64,000 nucleotides of DNA from Isoetes taiwanensis (GCA_021234155.1 JAJEKV010000791.1:26460-90459), one strand, 5' to 3'; numbered from the stretch's first letter, positions 43,700-55,627 are shown. Program-made: numbers and translations. Notes: generated by a model from the sequence alone, not told the origin.

Positions 43700-46370
43700 G
43701 AAAAAAATGACGTTTCTTTGGTGCGACACTGCCGCTAGGGCGATTTAAGGGGACCGCCCTCTCTCTCAATCCGGAATTTGTGCTTCATATCCGGGGCCGC
43801 AGATGATTCAGGAACTAGCAAAGGATTTCACCATCGTGGAGAGGATTTTTGTGCAAAAAAACAGCTTGAAAGTTGGATTCCTTATTTCAATTTTTCGAGA
43901 CTTCTCCTGGGCATTCTTCTAGCGATTTCTCCGGCGACCGCTTCTCGAGGTTAGAATTAAAACGCACCCTAACTTCTGCATGCTATTCCTGCTTTCTTAT
44001 TTCTTCGCTATCGTTGGTTCTATGGCGAAAGCCCTATGCCAATCCTATTTCCTATTTCATTTTTCCGTCCTATCTCTTATTTAGGGCTTCTAAGTTTAGG
44101 AACGTAGTTTTTGTTGAATGCTTTTATCTTCTATTTAATGCCTATTTCCTATTTTCTATCTATGGTTCTTATTCTATTGAATAGGGTCCACATTCCCTAC
44201 GTAACATGTAGAGTAAATCAATGTAAGAAAACTAGCATTAGGTCCTTAAGCCCTAGCATTTGCTTCATGTATAACAATAGAGAAGAATAATTGCATATTC
44301 TTAGGCCATCTCATTTAGAAGTTTATGATTTTGATGGACCATTTTCTCCAAGGGGAGTCCCCGGATATGCTGAAATTAACTTCCTTTAAATACAAAGTGT
44401 AAGAAATGTCCGAGAACTCCTGGGTTCCATTTTGGAAGCGGCTTTGGCTTGTGGATCTTGATTGCACCTAAGAATTTTTTCGACCAATACTAAGCAATCC
44501 ATATATTTGTTGAGTATGTGCAAAGGGTGGAGAAGGAGGTTGGCACAAAAGGTAGAAAGTATACCTTCTGTTAGTTAGGGATTGTTTAGTAAGATAGGGA
44601 TTGATAGGATAAGAATGGCAAAGCAAGGAGATAAAGCAAGGACCTTTGGTATGTAAAAAAAATCAGCTACCCATACTTGATAGGCAAAATGAATATTTTG
44701 GAAGAAAGAACAAAGCATGTTTCCACAAAGTTATTTAATAACTATGTTTGAAATTTATATATTGATTTACAAACAATTTGGCGTAATACCTGAGGTTGAC
44801 TATTAACTTCGTCATGTTTGTTTTTGCGTTTGTTAAGTGATTGTGAAAAGATCAGCGCCGCGGAGAAAACCATTCTTTTAGGAAGCTTTTCTCACTTCCT
44901 TCCTAAGAATTTCCCTAATAAATGACTTTGCCTCGTCAAATAAAGAAGAAAATTTACTTGAGGGTTGGCAAACAACAACTTCATGTCTTAATGTTATTTG
45001 GTATTGGTGACCGACCTTCCGGGGGAGCATTACTTTTCTCACTTTTATGGAAGATATCGAAGAATAATCGAGACAATTACCACCATTAGGCTATGTTGCT
45101 ATAACAATTTTGTGTTACACGCCAAGGGCGAGTTTTTGATCTTGGCGGCGCAGAGGTGCAAAAGTATGGACTCCGTGGAAGACTCAAGTTTCAGTTCTAG
45201 TCCTTTGTGAGAGACGGATATGCCTTCTGTAATAGCTTGTAACACTAGCAAGTGCAAATTTTTGTTTTTATACATCTACTTTGGCGGCATCATGTATCTT
45301 TGCCAAAAACTTTTATAATAAAATGACCGAGAACACATGTTACGAAGGTCTCGGTAATTTTTCTTCACATGAAAATGTGTGTATGAAAGTAGCTCTCATG
45401 GCTCTTCAAACCGGGAAGGTTTAAAGAACATCTAGAATTAGATGGACAACAAGTAAAAATTTTATGTTTTTCGTGCCAAAGGTATCTTTAATAAGTGACG
45501 TCACGTTCTATAGCATGCATCCACTTAAACTTCTTCTATAACATGATATAGCTCGGCATTTGTAACATCAGATTGATGCAAATCTGTATGGGTGGGATAT
45601 TATTACCGTGGATTTTGTTATACCCGCCTTTGAGTATGTAAATCACCGATCTTTACCAAAGTTAAAGACAAGCATTGAAACGTGGAAGAAGATAGGTATA
45701 GCAAAAATATCAAAATTGTCCTTTTGATGGAATGATATATTTCTTTGACCAGACACATAAATAAATTGAATTACTAATATGTTTTCTTCTATGACTTTCA
45801 GCCTTAGAACATGGTCCAAAACACAAGTTCTTTGTTAACAAAAATAATTGAATTTAATAGAGGTCCATGTATACACGCCATCATAATCCCAACTATCTAT
45901 CAACATTTGATATGTCTCAAATTGATACTCCCTACCCATGTATACTCTTTTGCAACTCTTGACATGTCGAATGGAGGGATGTCCCCGAGATATTTAAGAA
46001 GTGGGCCTTCCTTGAGCATTCATAATATTACCTATATTCACGCCGCTCCGACATGGGTAAGAAATGTGAGGCACAAACTAATGTCGGGTTAAGCCGTATT
46101 AAAGTAGCCCGTATTGGAGCAACTAAAGGAATGCGGCCAAGTAATGCTAAAAGCTCATAACTTATATACAGGACAAAAGCAATAAAAAATGGAATTAAGT
46201 TGAGAAACCATTATAAAGTGTAGTAGTAAGAGAGCATATTTTGAGAAATTTTATAAAGAATAAGTATGCATGAAATCATATCATGCCTTATAACATGGCA
46301 AAAGTTCCTCCATGGCATAATCTTGAACAAAAAGATTAACCTTATAATGTTTTTATTACGTTGCACTATT
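43700..46370. other. No gene recognised
   Basis: Short frames at 43,873-44,184 and 44,998-45,210 (+) and 45,811-46,092 (+) show no domain, no signal for splicing and no homolog I know. Confidence 0.5.
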
Positions 46371-46379
46371 AAACTATAT

Positions 46380-46512
46380 GCATGTTTAAGATATATGAGC
46401 AAAATCATGTTGTAGTATTTTCATTTTTACGGTTTGCACACCAAACAATTCTCTAACATGATTTTGCATGTTTAAGATATATGAGCAAAATCATGTTGTA
46501 GTATTTTCATTT
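46380..46512. repeat. Tandem duplication, 86-bp period, 47-bp perfect core
   Basis: GCATGTTTAAGATATATGAG and the following 27 bases are identical at 46,380 and 46,466. The perfect identity marks a recent event compared with the other duplications here. Confidence 0.95.
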
Positions 46513-47144
46513 CACGATTTGGCATAGGAGAGTTTGGCCCATATTTAAACATTTGCCTAGATACTATCTATGCAGATGCAAAATGGCCTACGGAGCTGCA
46601 AACAGGTTGGGCCATGATAAGAATTGCATAGGATACAATCTAATATCAAAATTAATATATTTAGTGCAACAAATCGATCGATCTTAATATTTTAAAACTT
46701 TGAAAGTTGTATTTAAGCTTCAAGCATAATAAATAAACATTTTAAAGGAACAATTTCAAACTTTAATTTATAAGGAAAGCCCATTCTTTCTAATGACCAT
46801 AACTTCATTAACTTTTGAAATTAATCCAATGAAAAGCCCAAAGCAACGCCGGCACTTTTCTAGTAGAATATAAGAAGTAAATTGTTACTCCTAGGCAAGC
46901 AACGTGATTCGATTTCTTTGCCATATGTTTGATATCGCCAAGTTCTAAACAACCACATTGGCTTGAAGAAAATGCTAGAAACAAAAAAAAAACATAGATT
47001 CATGATTCATAGATTCTCGGGTCACGGAGGGCAACCCTCGTCTTGCGTTAAAGACCTTTTTTGTTTGATGTTTTTTTGGCAAAACCACATTGAAAAACAA
47101 CATGTGGACCCGATATTGGGGTTGTTGTGGGAACCTTTGGAGGA

Positions 47145-47714
47145 TCAGGGGCATGAACTGCCAAGGAGACAAGAGCGAATCGGGACATAGAGAAGAAATA
47201 GGAACAACAAGAACGAAATCGAGGCCACGATCTGATAGACTAAAGTAGATGTTGGTGGTGGCTGAGGCTGCGGAGATGAACTGGAACTAGAGTTAGAACG
47301 ATGTAAACCAAAAAGATCTAGTACGCCAATCAACATGGGTTTATGTAGCTCGAGCCAAGGCAGACCCAAGACTATTGGGCATGTGTGGACTAGCAATGGG
47401 ATTGGCGAAAATGCTACAAAAACTCCCTGAACAAAACCTGAAGAGGTGCAAGTATATTCTGTGAGTGCACCTGAGGAGATCTCACGTCCATCAAATACAC
47501 CGACAGAACCGGGATGCTCAATCTTGCTTCTAGGAATGGTGTGCTTAGTGGCAAATGCATTATCCATAGAGCAGGCATGTGCACCACAATCAAGTAGCAC
47601 CAATGCTTCCAACCACAAGGCACCCAAAATTAAAAACACTACATGGTTTTTCCCATGGTTGTGACTAGAAAACCATTTTACAAAACCAATACATGTTTGT
47701 GGGGTTGATATCAT
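47145..47714 (-). pseudogene. Ty3/Gypsy retropepsin-like fragment, 189 codons open
   Basis: The minus-strand frame holds an aspartic-protease domain of the Gypsy type. LVLLDCGAHACSMDNAFA (residues about 39-56) is the flap-side active-site block with D-C-G where D-T/S-G is usual. GVFDGREISSGALTEYTCT (about 72-90) follows, then PIVLGLPWLELHKPML (about 117-132), which is the ILG strand and LPWL motif just before the linker to RT. After that comes a Ser/Pro-rich stretch and a hydrophobic tail unlike a Gypsy RT linker, so the frame has run out of the element. The retropepsin would cleave Gag-Pol inside the particle. The domain is open over its whole length, but no LTR, gag or RT is joined. The Cys in the DCG site is also seen in some plant elements, so it does not prove inactivity. 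Confidence 0.82.
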
Positions 47715-48130
47715 TAAAAACCATATGAGGCTAAACCAATGGGTTCTTTTGTAAAGGTTTGTTAGGGTGGTGTTATGGTATGGTAATTGCTAATGGCTTC
47801 TTTGTAGAGTTTGTCAAAGTGGTACATGCATGTTGGTAAATTTATGTGGTATATTATAGTGTTTTAAGGGTATGGTTAGTCCCTATGGTATAACACGATG
47901 GTGTGGATGTGGTTTAATATCTTTGTATTCATGTGATTCTATAGTGTGGTGTGGATGTGGTTTAATATGCTACTCTCTATTCATGTGATTCTATAGTGTG
48001 GTTGGTTATTGTGGTGAACTAGCATAGCTAATTGTCATGGTAAATGCATATGGTTACTTAATGTGTTAGATTCAAATTACTATTACTATTAGTAATTGTT
48101 TATTCCAAATGTGCATGGTTTGGTTATGCC
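47690..48130. repeat. T/G-rich degenerate array with a 48-bp duplication
   Basis: The + strand is rich in TGGTT, GTGGT and TATGGT words. Within it, GGTGTGGATGTGGTTTAATA is repeated at 47,900 and 47,948, with ATTCATGTGATTCTATAGTG following each. Confidence 0.75.
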
Positions 48131-48166
48131 TTATCTTCATGGTTATCATTTTATAAACCCGTTGAT

Positions 48167-48345
48167 GATAACCGGTAACACTTTGTTGTTTAAATCATTT
48201 CAACAACCAGTAACACTACCATGATAACCGGTAACACTTTGTTGTTTAAAATCATTTCAACAAAGAGTAACACTACCGATAACACTTTGTTGTTTAAATC
48301 ATTTCAACAACCAATAACATCGTTGTTTAAACCATTTCAACTTTA
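48167..48345. repeat. 55/56-bp minisatellite, about 3.3 units
   Basis: Units beginning GATAACCGGTAACACTTTG at 48,167 and 48,223, GATAACACTTTG at 48,278 and a partial copy to 48,345. Each contains GTTGTTTAAATCATTTCAAC, whose ends (GTTG/CAAC) are complementary. Confidence 0.93.
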
Positions 48346-48865
48346 TTTAACTAAAATCTATTAAGGAGTAATGTTTTGTTGTTTAAAGCATTTTCAAGAG
48401 TATTTAACAAACTATTAAAGAATGTGGATGGTTTCTTTTACGTATTGTTGTACTTATTACGCCCATGTCAAAATTGTTGTACTTATTACGTCCGTGTCAA
48501 TATGTATGCTTCTTTCAGGGAGCAAGGATTTGAACCCCAACCATTTCGAGAACTCATAAACAATGATAAATTTATTTTGTAAATACTTACAAAATAAATT
48601 CAGATAAAAACATCTTATAGAAAGACCAACCTTGCTCTTGTAAGTACATAAATATCAAAACAAATTCAGATAGAAATGTCTTCTTGAGTAGCCATATTTG
48701 AAAGCCCGATTCTGCCTCAAAGCGATTGTGTTTTAACGTAAGGGTCTCACAGATACAACAAGGCTAAGAAGCATAAATATACCTTTCTTGCAAGTCCCGG
48801 ACTTCATAGATCTTAATGTATTGAGCATAACTCTGCAAGGGAACTTTTGAATGATTCGAATTGTT

Positions 48866-49043
48866 GCATAAAGATTGAGGCCGGATCTGCAAAAACCAAG
48901 GCATATCTTGGAAGCGGATGAAGCGGAAGCAGATTGCAATGGATTGAAACAAAATATGCATAAAGATTGAGGTCGGATTTGCAAAAACCAGGGCATATCT
49001 TGCAAACGGATGAAGCGGAAGCAATAACGGATTGAAACGGAAT
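48866..49043. repeat. 92-bp tandem duplication
   Basis: GCATAAAGATTGAGG..GGAT.TGCAAAAACCA.GGCATATCTTG..GCGGATGAAGCGGAAGCA occurs at 48,866 and 48,958 with few differences. Confidence 0.92.
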
Positions 49044-49049
49044 AGCCTA

Positions 49050-52000
49050 AATCCCCCCCACATCTTTGTTTGTGGATCGATGAGCTGGATCAATCTGAAC
49101 TGTCAATGAATTAACTAATCTGAACCATTCAAAATAGATTGTTTCTGGCGGGCATTAGTTCCATTTTTTTCTTTTTATTGGTTAACCCAATGTTCCAATA
49201 TGTTTCCTTTTCCTTTTGATATTCATAGGAAGAATTCTCCCCATATTTTTGGGTTGTCCATAAGGGCAAGCCCTCGCTTACGTTAAAATGCAGTTGGAAT
49301 ACCTGCATGACTGGCCTAAACTGGCCGAAGGCAGTCATTCTGCCCATCGCCTTGGCACCATAGTTTTGTAGCAGAGGTGTAGAGTTGCTAATACTCGGTG
49401 TCTATCTATGATTGGCTAGGCATACTAGCTAAGCATGTTTGGGCAAATATATCTTGCCTAATAATTGTCAAAATCCAAGTTCTGGTTTAATATAACGAGC
49501 AATCCATATCTCAAAGTGCATATAGAGTTTGTATCTCATATGTGAAGCATCGCAGGTGAGTATTTTGAAGCAAACAAGATAACAAGATAATGTGCCTTGT
49601 ATTTTAGGCAACCTGATCATGTATATGTTGCAGCTAGTATCCCATGAGCTCTTACCTAAAGCTAGGCACTTTCTAGACTTCATAACAATTATGAGGCAAT
49701 CTAATATCCAGTTGTCCTTGTATTCTGAACAAAGTAGAGTTTTTAATGCATGTTTTAGTTGTGCATGTTTCAGAAGCAGTTTGTACCAAGCTACTTAGCA
49801 CCAACTTTTGGTTTTAATTGGATCCATAAACATAATGTAGAATGCTTAGACCATACTAGAGAAAGTAACATGTTTTGCATTTGGTTAGTCATCTGCAATT
49901 CAAGAGCAATCAACATGAACATTTTGTAACTTTGCAAATTAGGCAACCTAAAAAACCCCTTGCAAATTGGGCTGAAATATATAGTCAGATAATAATGGCT
50001 AGTTAACAAAATCAAGGAAAGAAGCACTGAGAAAGTTCTGTGAACAAGTTAAACTTGTTCTGTATATAGAAGAGCAGACAAAAATAACATAGGGAACAAT
50101 TATCTATCTTTGGAAAATCAATGGTTTTACTTGTTTTAATGTTCGAATGGTTTGTAGAGAGTACAAACATATGAAGTTGTTTTCTTAAGCATTCTATTCA
50201 GCACAGGTCCAATCTTTTGGAGCCAAGCTGGCAAAACCATCGGACCTGTGTAAATTAAAACCAAGATGTATAGTAGTTTTTCAAAGTCGATTTCTGATCC
50301 ATCTGGAAGCGGTTCGTACCGATTTGCTGTGAATAAAAGGTTGGTAAATGCTCAAGGCAAGTCAATCATTACCAATGCTACTGTAAATATTTTTTTAATG
50401 GTTTCGATTTAATTTCAATATCAAATAATATTTGAATGATGAAACAATAATAATCTAAGGAGAATTCATGTTGGAAGAGATTTGTTCTTGCATATGTTAT
50501 CCTAAATTCTATATGAGATCAAATGGATTACTCACGTTGAGCATTGAATAAACTAACTGGATTGTTTGCCTTTTGAACTTGGTTTGTATATTATTTAAAA
50601 TATTTCTCTCACAACTTCAAAAACCTAAATGCTTCTAGTGCCTTAATATTTTAAGCAATCTAGAACTTAAATACAAGAGCACTTCATATGTATTGAAGCG
50701 CGGCTTGTAAACAATTTATCCTGAGCATCTTAGAAAAGATAAAAGTTGCACCATATTGTATGGTTCATAACAAATGCTTCAACAAAAAAAAAAAAAAAGC
50801 GAGAATGTAAAGCGGGGTCGGAGAATATTTAAAAAAAACAACAAAAGATCACGGGTTTTATTTCCTACCTTGGGATGAAGGAAGTAAATGTAAATGCTGC
50901 TAACATTTGCCAAAGGAAAACCTCCATGCTTTGTGTAAAAATGGAAAACCTTAGCATTTGTGCTTGAGCAGTTTATATAATGTTACCTAGCTTAAAAGCC
51001 ATTCCTCATGTAGATTTCAACGACTCCACGCATATCAAATAGGAACGTGAATCTATTAAAATCATCGATAAAAAAGACCATAAAATGGCCCCTAACGAAG
51101 AAAAACCAAAAGATGTTGAAAAGCTACCATGAATCCCCAAGGTTTACAACTCCATCGTTTTTTTCTTGGAAAAGGCGAATGGCCGGTCGGAGGCGGTTTA
51201 TCTTTTGCCATGCGGGGCTGGTTTATAGGCGCTTCCATCGGGATGAGCTTGATCAAGGCGAGAAAAAGCACGAAGCGCCATGGCTATGGCGTCCAGAACT
51301 AATAAAGGGCACAAAAAAAATGGCGGGAGAAATAATGATCAAAACCAAATTAAAGCGGGAGAAATAAAATAGAATGAAAAGACATCTCAGAGTTGGATGC
51401 AGTTTAATCGGTAGTTACATCTAGTCTAGCCTAATGCCCTTGTATTTACCCTATAATTTTAAAAATACCCACATATTATATATATTTGCCAAATACCCCC
51501 ACCATAAAAAATAGTATTAATGACTTGGTGCCGGTTTAGAACAAGGTCCGGGGATCAGAAATCTTTCTAAAACCCCTCATTAATTAGCAAAAACTTCATG
51601 TGTTTATAAGTTAACGTGTGCGAACAATTAAACCCCTAGGTGAATGTCAAAAGGAAGCTAGAAATTCTGAGAATGCCATTTTCTAATGTCAAATTGCCCC
51701 TTAACCAATGTCAAGTGGAAAAGTTCGATATTCTCTAGATATGGCGGTCAATGAGCTTCTCAAATGGGGTGGGATATAATTGTTGAGGATAATAGAACTC
51801 ATGGTGATGAGCAGGTGTGTTGGTCAAGCTGTTTGAGGCGGAGTCTTGGAAAAGAGATTGGGAAGTGGGCGTGGGGCAAATATGAGGCAGGGGGATAGAG
51901 TGGTATTCATCATGATCATCTAACCATGGATCATCCTAGTCACTTTAAGCATAGTCATGGAAGGATCTAAAGGAATTGGTAATGCACTATTACAACTTTG

Positions 52001-52479
52001 CCGTCGATTTTCTGCGAAACATTTATAGGAGTCACGAGGGCAAATTAGGGGTCATGAGATTATATAAAATATTCACTGACCATACCATTGAACTATTATG
52101 TTATACGGACAATAGACATGCATGAAGTATTTATAAAATTGGTGTGCCAAAATTTAGGGGCGTAACATGATCCCGACCCAAATGGTATACATTTTCGACA
52201 AATGGTATCTTTTAAGGGTAGGAGATGTTTCAACATATAACATATGGTTCCTAAAACAACACGGTGAGATTGTATAATCTCATCCTGCCCTTAGTGGTAA
52301 TTGGATTGTCCTTGATCCATAAGCCACATTTGCGAAACAAACTAACTAAAATGACCCAATAACATGAAGCCTATAGTTCAATGCTCAACTTTTTAAGTAA
52401 TAATTTAATTTACATCATGGAATGCATAATATCTCTGAAGTTTATGAACAAGCACTATGAATAACCACCCTTTTGTTTG
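49050..52479. other. AT-rich stretch, nothing certain apart from the possible exon
   Basis: Short frames (49,129-49,347 and 49,791-50,027 on -, 51,047-51,367 on +) have no recognisable domain. The last is Lys/Arg-rich low complexity. No LTRs seen. Confidence 0.4.
50136..50326 (-). CDS. Possible last exon of an unidentified gene
   Basis: On the minus strand a TTTTATTCACAG acceptor at 50,327-50,328 is followed by an open frame of about 63 codons ending in TAA at 50,136-50,138. The peptide begins NRYEPLPDGSEIDFEKLLYI, continues with the hydrophobic word LVLIYTGPMVLPAWLQKIGP and ends LYKPFEH. Codon use looks protein-like, and one putative membrane-type segment (LLYILVLIY) is present. I do not recognise the family. 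No upstream exon in a matching phase was found with confidence between 50,400 and 52,900, so this may be a 3' remnant of a gene or a chance open frame behind a good acceptor. Confidence 0.3.
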
Positions 52480-52880
52480 GGAATTATAAATGACCACCAT
52501 GCAAATTAAATTGATACGAAACCCATGCTACAAACCATAATCGATTTTTTAGTAGACAATTTTGCAATAGAAAACCGGCATGAATAACCACTAGATATTT
52601 ATATTGGCCGAAAAAACCACCTTGCAGTACTTGCACTAATTTTTAGTAAACCATACTAAAAAAAACCAATGTGGAAAATCATCATCTAGCATTGAAAAAA
52701 ACCATACCATAAACCATTACCAACTTAATAACCCATGTTGTATCAATAAACTAACGGAAAACCATATTTAGAAACCATTATCAATTCAAATAAACCATGT
52801 TGCAACAAAAACCGGCATGAAAAACTGCACTCTACTTATAAAAACCACTACAATGTGTGGTTTCTATTAAGATATTATTT
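52480..52880. repeat. Degenerate AAACCAT-rich array
   Basis: Irregular repetition of AAACCATNNT, CCATGTTGCAAC and AAACCATTATCAA on the + strand, like the block at 42,600-43,110 in type. Confidence 0.55.
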
Positions 52881-53329
52881 TTGCATAAGTAACCATATGT
52901 ATAGTGGTTCCTTAGTAGTTAATTATATGATTTAAATGTTAGGATGCCTTGTGAACCTCCCAACATATGATTCAATGATATAGAGATAAAAAATTCCTAT
53001 TTGACCTTATCGATGGGATAAACACATCCAAAACTATGGGAGGATGCGAAATGGTGACTAGACGAGAGATTCCTACTACTAAATTACCCAACCCCAAAGT
53101 TTTTAAATTTGATTTGGGCGGAGGGCATCCATGAGCAATATGACCGAAATGCTCCTCCATGGTAGAGGCAAAGATTAACCCTCTCCCGAAGCCACTTTTG
53201 GCGTGAGACAAGGAATCCTCAAACTACCCGATCCAATCTACACATGGGTTCAGATCGGACTTCTTTGGATTCTCTGAGATGAGATCGGGCTGACGTAACT
53301 ATAGGCACTTATTGTGATTGGGGAAAACG

Positions 53330-53749
53330 TCACGATCTCTCTTGTCTATGCTCAAAAGCGGATATCATATGAGGCCGCAAAATCTGGTAAGCTTCTTCTA
53401 AGTCAGGAGGGTCCTCCATAGACAACAACGAATCTTTGAGCCCCTTAGGAAAACAATCTCGAAGTGCGGCATCATCCGGGCTGTATCTCTGACAATTTGC
53501 GAAATTCCGATGGCTGCTATGCGATGATTGGTGTCTCAAAAGCATGCCTCGAGTTTTGCGATGAAAACGGTAAAATCTTGCAACTCTTGGGCTCCTTTGT
53601 CCAATAAGAGAGCAAACCAACTTAGAGCTAGCCTTGTGAGGAGATAACCAATCAACCCAACTTGTTCTTGGGCGTGGGATACCTATGAAGATGGGCTGGA
53701 TCACAAGCGATCGATTCAAAACCCACTGAAGCTTGGAGGAGTCTGTCAA
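53330..53749 (-). pseudogene. Gypsy gag fragment
   Basis: A 139-codon minus-strand frame. Its C-terminal third carries the conserved Gypsy gag segment (SPDDAALRDCFPKGLKDSLL, then EDPPDLEEAYQ), which in intact elements belongs to the retrotransposon-gag domain ahead of the zinc knuckle. The N-terminal part is less clear and contains likely frame changes relative to family members. A frame overlapping its start by 4 bp (54,249-53,746) covers LTR and leader DNA and is not coding in my view. Confidence 0.75.
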
Positions 53750-54191
53750 ACTTCTTTGGCGAGGCTAATCGCAAACTCGATAGCCTCAATCCGAGCTAGA
53801 AGTAGATTCATGTGAAGCATCATGTTCATAAGCTCTTTGTTATCCAAGCACCAGCTAACGGCATACTTAAACAAGTTCTTTGGACTGCAATAAAAGTTGA
53901 ACCTCCTACATAGAGATAAAATCGTCAAATATGAGCAAAAAAAAAATGCTTGGGTCAGAGCAAGCAAGAGCCGGTAAAGGGATTCCGGTTGAGCTGTCTT
54001 GAACTCTTGAAAACAAAGGAAAATACGCCCAACAAATATGAAAGGAATACGCCAAAATCGTGAAAAGAATCTAATATATGAATGAGAATCAAAGGTACAA
54101 AGGCGAAGACAAGACGAAATCTGAGGCCGGATGCCTAGAAGGCTTAAGATTGGCGTTGAACGAAATGGTTCGACAAGAAGGAGGTGCCTCC

Positions 54192-54200
54192 TTATATATC
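54192..54200 (-). promoter_or_regulatory. TATA box of LTR copy A
   Basis: Minus strand CCTAGATATATAAGG; the matching sequence in the other LTR is CCTAGATATATAGGG. Confidence 0.7.
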
Positions 54201-54268
54201 TAGGCCAGCGATTAGGGATCGCATCACTCAATGGATTAGATCTCACCAAGTGTGCGCATGCATGTAGG

Positions 54269-54286
54269 TTCTAGAATATTCTAGAA
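54269..54286. promoter_or_regulatory. Perfect heat-shock element in LTR of copy A
   Basis: TTCTAGAATATTCTAGAA fits TTCnnGAAnnTTCnnGAA without mismatch (four alternating units) and is the centre of a 24-bp perfect palindrome (54,266-54,289). It lies about 70 bp upstream of the LTR TATA box in minus orientation. Heat-shock factors bind such arrays of inverted nGAAn units. Confidence 0.85.
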
Positions 54287-54502
54287 CCTCACGGAGATAA
54301 CCCACTTATATGAGAAGGCGTGAAGAAATGTCTTCCAGCGGTATGTAGTGCACTTGGCAAAAGTATGTGACTTGCAACTAGGAGGTTGCAAGTTCAAACT
54401 TTGTCTTGTGCAACTACTTTTTGCATCCGATGTGGCGACCATCTTTTATATGTCGCGTATAATGTTCATAGAATCTGAATATCCATATGGTAGATCACGT
54501 AA

Positions 54503-54672
54503 ACCACCTTCTACATCTGTAAGGCCTCTATTGCAACTTAACACAAACAGCGGATGACTAGAATAAGTAAACCCATGTCCAAAAACCACCATACTTCTAC
54601 ATCTGTAAGGCCTCTATTACCTTGACACAAGCAAGCTGGATGACGAGAATAAGTAAACCCATGTCAAAAGAT
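54503..54672. repeat. 82-bp tandem duplication next to LTR copy A
   Basis: ACCACC...TTCTACATCTGTAAGGCCTC...GAATAAGTAAACCCATGTC at 54,503 and 54,585. It begins about where the LTR homology ends, so it belongs to the flanking DNA or sits at the insertion border. Confidence 0.9.
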
Positions 54673-55627
54673 CACGTGACAAAATTCCATCAATATTGTA
54701 GTAGGCAATCATCCTTCTTTACAAAAGGAACAAAACAAATCTTGAAGATTTGAAGACCCTTGAAGAGTTCTTGGTATGTGATGCTACTATTTGAGTTCTT
54801 GGCATGACTACATTCGAAAACACTAAACAATAACATAGAAAAATCATATAAAGCATGATCATAATAACCCTAAGGTGGCATTTGTGATCAAAGCTGCATC
54901 ATCAACATGGTGGCTTACAAGAAACGGCTCAATAGGCATGTATAGAAGATAATGCCTAAAAATTAAATACCAAACACACGAGGGACATTTCGGCATCAAA
55001 AGGCAATCCATCCGGTGGAGGAGATTAAATAACATTTTGAGAATCTAAAGTCATTCGTAGCCAAAAGAGCATGTTAGCTCTCGATGTGAGAGAAGCACAT
55101 AGCATAATCGCAGCGAAAGAAGAGGCTCAAAAAATGGGACTTTCCTTCAATAGAAATTTGATTTCTTTATATTAATTGTCAATTAAGGATAGTGCAAAAG
55201 AACTTGGGTTAGAAAGATACCTTTTAGCGCTTATAAGATCACGGTGTAATATTGTACAATTCACAACCAAACAATTCAAAATTCACAACCAAACAATTCA
55301 CAACCCACGGTCCAAAGGTCTCCAAGCTACCTTGCTCGGACAAGCATCAAGAATAGCTCGAGCGATCCGCGGGGCAACCATGTTTGAAGAGGCATTCCAA
55401 GGCAAAGCAAAAACATCACTGTATTTGCAAGCTTTCGACTTCCATCTCCATTAAATTTGTCTCTTGCATCTAGCTTTCCTCAAACTATGGCGTTGTCGGT
55501 TAGCAGAAGCTTCCACGGCGCCCGGCAACAATGGGAACACCGGTTTCACAAGAACTTGATAGGTTTAAGCGGTTTTAAACATATTAAGCGTATACTTAGA
55601 ATATGCAGAAACCCACATGAGCAGGGT
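54673..55627. other. No gene recognised
   Basis: One 92-codon + frame (55,176-55,454) without known domain. A short direct repeat ATTCACAACCAAACAATTCA lies at about 55,258-55,300. Confidence 0.5.

Larger units (their letters stand above)
52972..54500 (-). mobile_element. Ty3/Gypsy chromovirus copy A: LTR and gag remnant
   Basis: Read on the minus strand, an LTR runs from about 54,500 to about 54,000 and matches the LTR at 63,025-63,490 (+) along its length. Shared words include CATATGGATATT, GTTGCACAAG, GCCAAGTGCACTACA, the heat-shock palindrome, CCTAGATATATA and TTCATATATTAGATTCTT. Gag follows: PDDAALRDCFPKGLKDSLLS and MEDPPDLEEAYQ (about 53,490-53,380) fit the Gypsy gag pattern before the zinc knuckle. 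HFGHIAHGCPP (about 53,150) looks like a decayed CCHC knuckle. Pol is absent. Stops and shifts occur throughout. Confidence 0.8.

Noticed and set aside
50202-50250. 9-bp perfect inverted repeat CACAGGTCC/GGACCTGTG, possible small-RNA precursor
   Set aside because: It lies inside the better-supported open exon candidate. The arms are short and the inner stem has several mismatches, so it is likely chance.
53746-54249. 167-codon minus-strand open frame as a gene
   Set aside because: It covers the LTR and leader of the Gypsy copy, including its TATA box region, and shows no domain.
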